Positions 14,429 to 16,278 of a DNA stretch of 16,278 nt are shown piece after piece (the stretch's first letter is position 1; the number at the start of each line of letters is the position of its first letter). Both the position numbers and the translations under genes were made by a program. The DNA is taken from contig DOFA01000059.1 in NCBI GenBank assembly GCA_003532195.1, positions 1-16,278 of the forward strand, given 5' to 3'. This DNA is from Clostridiales bacterium (GTDB lineage: Bacteria; Bacillota; Clostridia; Saccharofermentanales; UBA5734). Below the pieces are notes generated by a model. It was given only the letters and a program-made list of their open reading frames with translations. It did not search any database and was not told the DNA's origin.

Positions 14429-15709
14429 ATGAACACCACAAAAATCGTTTTCATCGGCGCCGGCAGCATGTCCTTCGGCAAACATACTTTCCGCGATCTG
14501 TTCCTCAGCCCCGAACTCAAGGGCAGCACCCTGGCGCTGGTCGATATTGACGCCGAAAACCTGGACCGGATGCAGCGGCTGGCGGAGAAAATGAACGAGG
14601 CCACCGGGGCCGGCTTCAAGATCGCCAGTACGGCAAACCGCCGGGAAGTCCTCGCCGGAGCCGAATTTGTCCTCTGCTCGATTGCCCTGGAGCGCTGCGC
14701 CCTGTGGAAAATGGATTTTGAAATCCCGAAAAAGTACGGCATCCGCCAGACGCTGGGTGAAAATGGCGGGCCAGGCGGCTTGTTCTTTACCCTGCGCACG
14801 CTGCCGGTGATCATGGATATCCTCCGTGACATGGAAGACCTCTGTCCGAACGCGTTTTTCCTCAATTTCTCGAATCCGGAAAACCGCATCATCCTGGCGG
14901 CAGGCAATCACAGCTCGATCCGGTGTGTCGGCTTGTGCCACGGCTTGACCGGTTTTGTCTGGCGGATCGCGAAAATCATGGGGATTCCCGGATCAAACAT
15001 CGATGTCTGGGCGGCAGGGCTCAACCATTTCCAGTGGCTGATCAAGATCCGGGACAAGCAGACCGGCGCCGACTTGTACCCGCTGCTGCGCGAGCGCAGC
15101 CGGACCTACGATCCGGCTTATCTGGCGGTATCCAGAAAACTTATGGATGTATTCGGCCTGTTCCCTTCCCCCAGCGACGACCATATCGGCGAGTACCTTC
15201 CATACGGCTGGGAGGGCGGCGAAGAGGGATACGATTTTGCTGAAGACGCGCAGTACCGGATCCGCATCAAGACGGAAATCGAGGACATCAATTCCGGGAG
15301 AGTTCCTGTCGCCGGCGAATGGCTGACCCGTTCTTCGGAAAAAGCCGCCGATGTCATTGTCAGCATTCTGAACAATCGGAAATGCCTGCTCGATTCGGCC
15401 ATTGTCATCAACCAAGGTGCTATTGCCAATCTGCCCGACGACGCCGCGGTCGAAGTGCCGGTCATGCTTGACTATGCGGGCATCCATCCAGTCACGGTCG
15501 GCGCTTTGCCCCTGGGCATCGAGAACCTGATCCGGACACAGATCGGCGTGCAGAAACTCGCTGTCCAGGCCGCTTTGACCGGATCCCGCGAGCTTGCCCT
15601 GCAGGCGCTGCTCACCGACCCCGTTGTCCACAGCATCACGGCAGCGGAAGGCATCCTGAACGAGCTCTGGGAAATCAACCGGCCGTATATCCGGTCTTGC
15701 GGCATTTAG
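14429..15709 (+). CDS. Glycoside hydrolase family 4 protein (alpha-glucosidase/alpha-galactosidase-like), copy 2
   Basis: This 426-aa cytoplasmic GH4 enzyme has the Rossmann start VFIGAGSMSFG (about 7-17), NFSNPE with Asn149-Pro150, metal Cys170 in GLCHG, the classical GLNHFQWL with His200, and DDHIGEYLPYGWE with His252. The full GLNH motif and the segment after it resemble the MelA/AglA alpha-glycosidase side of the family more than copy 1 does. The protein should need NAD and Mn. AAGGAG precedes the ATG at a normal distance. It is the last gene of the operon. Its TAG stop overlaps the TAA stop of the convergent gene by 4 bp, leaving no space for an intrinsic terminator. Alpha-galactoside or alpha-glucoside cleavage is likely but not certain. 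Confidence 0.93.
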   Translation: MNTTKIVFIGAGSMSFGKHTFRDLFLSPELKGSTLALVDIDAENLDRMQRLAEKMNEATGAGFKIASTANRREVLAGAEFVLCSIALERCALWKMDFEIPKKYGIRQTLGENGGPGGLFFTLRTLPVIMDILRDMEDLCPNAFFLNFSNPENRIILAAGNHSSIRCVGLCHGLTGFVWRIAKIMGIPGSNIDVWAAGLNHFQWLIKIRDKQTGADLYPLLRERSRTYDPAYLAVSRKLMDVFGLFPSPSDDHIGEYLPYGWEGGEEGYDFAEDAQYRIRIKTEIEDINSGRVPVAGEWLTRSSEKAADVIVSILNNRKCLLDSAIVINQGAIANLPDDAAVEVPVMLDYAGIHPVTVGALPLGIENLIRTQIGVQKLAVQAALTGSRELALQALLTDPVVHSITAAEGILNELWEINRPYIRSCGI

Positions 15710-16278
15710 CGATTTTTCTCAATCAGCAGTTCCGCGCCGCCGCGCCCGTCTACTGAAATAATCCGGCAGTCATCCATCGCGCATGGGCTCCAGGGTTTGA
15801 CGAAATCCGTGCGTTTCTCGATATAAACTTTCACTTCAGCGGGGAAATCGGTCGGATTGGACAACGAAAGCCGCCAGCTATCGCCGGCGTCGGTGACGGC
15901 TACTTCAACATGATCCATAACCATCGCTTCCCCGGTATCGGCGAGAAACCAGACGCCCGGGATTTCCGCATAGGTCAGCAGGCAGGAAACCTCGCACCAG
16001 CAGGAGCCGTAAAAGACGCCGCCGATATTTTCTTTTCCTTCCCAATCGCTCATATTCACCCGCTCGCACATCCAGCCCGGTGGCAGCGGTTTGTCGTTCC
16101 AGGTCGGAATCGGCCTGTCCGCCCGCGACAGGTATTGCGTGATGTTGTGCGCGACTTCCCGGCCCAGCTCGAGGTAGCGCGTGTCGCCGGTCGCACGATA
16201 GAGCCGCAGCAGCGACGCCCCGGATAAGGTGCAGAATCCCGGGGCGGAATGCTTGTTCTGGGCGTTGGCGAATACGCT
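15706..16278 (-). CDS. C-terminal part of a putative six-hairpin glycosidase-like protein (partial, N-terminus off right edge)
   Basis: An open minus-strand frame enters from the right edge with 190 residues visible, ending at TAA. The first part has the look of the end of an (alpha/alpha)6 barrel: SGASLLRLYRATGDTRYLELGREVAHNI, then WMCERVNMSDWEGKENIGG and a hydrophobic helix around WCEVSCLLTYAEIPGVW. The last 80 or so residues are beta-rich (VEVAVTDAGDSWRLSLSNPT), like the C-terminal sandwich of such enzymes. I cannot assign a GH family, and with the N-terminus missing neither a signal peptide nor the catalytic residues can be judged. It converges on GH4 copy 2 with a 4-bp stop overlap. An internal ATG at 16071 is not the true start, because the frame continues upstream with family-like sequence. 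Confidence 0.65.
   Translation of the reverse strand, partial: SVFANAQNKHSAPGFCTLSGASLLRLYRATGDTRYLELGREVAHNITQYLSRADRPIPTWNDKPLPPGWMCERVNMSDWEGKENIGGVFYGSCWCEVSCLLTYAEIPGVWFLADTGEAMVMDHVEVAVTDAGDSWRLSLSNPTDFPAEVKVYIEKRTDFVKPWSPCAMDDCRIISVDGRGGAELLIEKNR

Noticed and set aside
1..16278. CRISPR array, transposon ends, phage genes or tRNA
   Set aside because: No regularly spaced repeats, transposase-like frames, integrase or tRNA-like folds were seen; all sizeable gaps are accounted for by promoters or hairpins.

Overview
The window looks like an accessory carbohydrate-use region from a Gram-positive, probably Clostridia-type Bacillota. The evidence is strong GGAGG-type ribosome binding sites, sigma-A-like promoters (TTGACA or TTGCAT, 17 bp, TATAAT-like) in AT-rich gaps, a lipobox lipoprotein of LplA type, and a very large ABC solute-binding protein with beta-sandwich modules. 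The coding DNA looks moderately GC-rich. I cannot name the species, and I see no insertion sequence, phage gene, tRNA, rRNA or CRISPR array.

Layout. (1) 1-3828, minus strand: two extracellular sugar-binding proteins of different architecture, a 535-aa lipoprotein followed by a giant one that runs off the left edge. No permease is visible. (2) 3829-4146: a divergent control region with a good promoter on each strand and several inverted repeats. (3) 4147-4920, plus: an IclR-family regulator, closed by a rho-independent terminator. (4) 5106-7810, plus: an IolD/acetolactate-synthase-like thiamine-diphosphate enzyme and an extended SDR (NAD epimerase/dehydrogenase), with their own promoter. (5) 7816-8661, minus: an amidohydrolase_2 family hydrolase ending 5 bp from the SDR. 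(6) 8936-15709, plus: a tight six-gene operon of GH4 glycosidase, NagB-like deaminase, GH123/DUF4091 protein, RpiB/LacA/LacB-like isomerase, AP-endonuclease-2 family sugar isomerase/epimerase, and a second GH4. It is driven by an extended -10 promoter. (7) 15706-16278, minus: the C-terminal part of a putative (alpha/alpha)6-type glycosidase, overlapping the last GH4 stop codon by 4 bp.

How it may work together (inference): ABC solute-binding proteins capture an oligosaccharide outside the cell. Glycosidases with no signal peptide (two GH4, one GH123) cut it in the cytoplasm. The NagB-like, RpiB-like and TIM-barrel proteins then process an amino sugar or a keto/isomerised sugar. The IolD-like, SDR and amidohydrolase genes could form an oxidative branch (oxidise, open a lactone, cleave a C-C bond). 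The GH123 + NagB pair points to a hexosamine, possibly GalNAc. However, no NagA-type deacetylase, sugar kinase or PTS is in the window, so the substrate is open. The most unusual parts are the IolD-like enzyme outside a visible inositol operon, the RpiB relative that lacks the usual histidine motif, and the combination of GH123 with two distinct GH4 enzymes in one operon.
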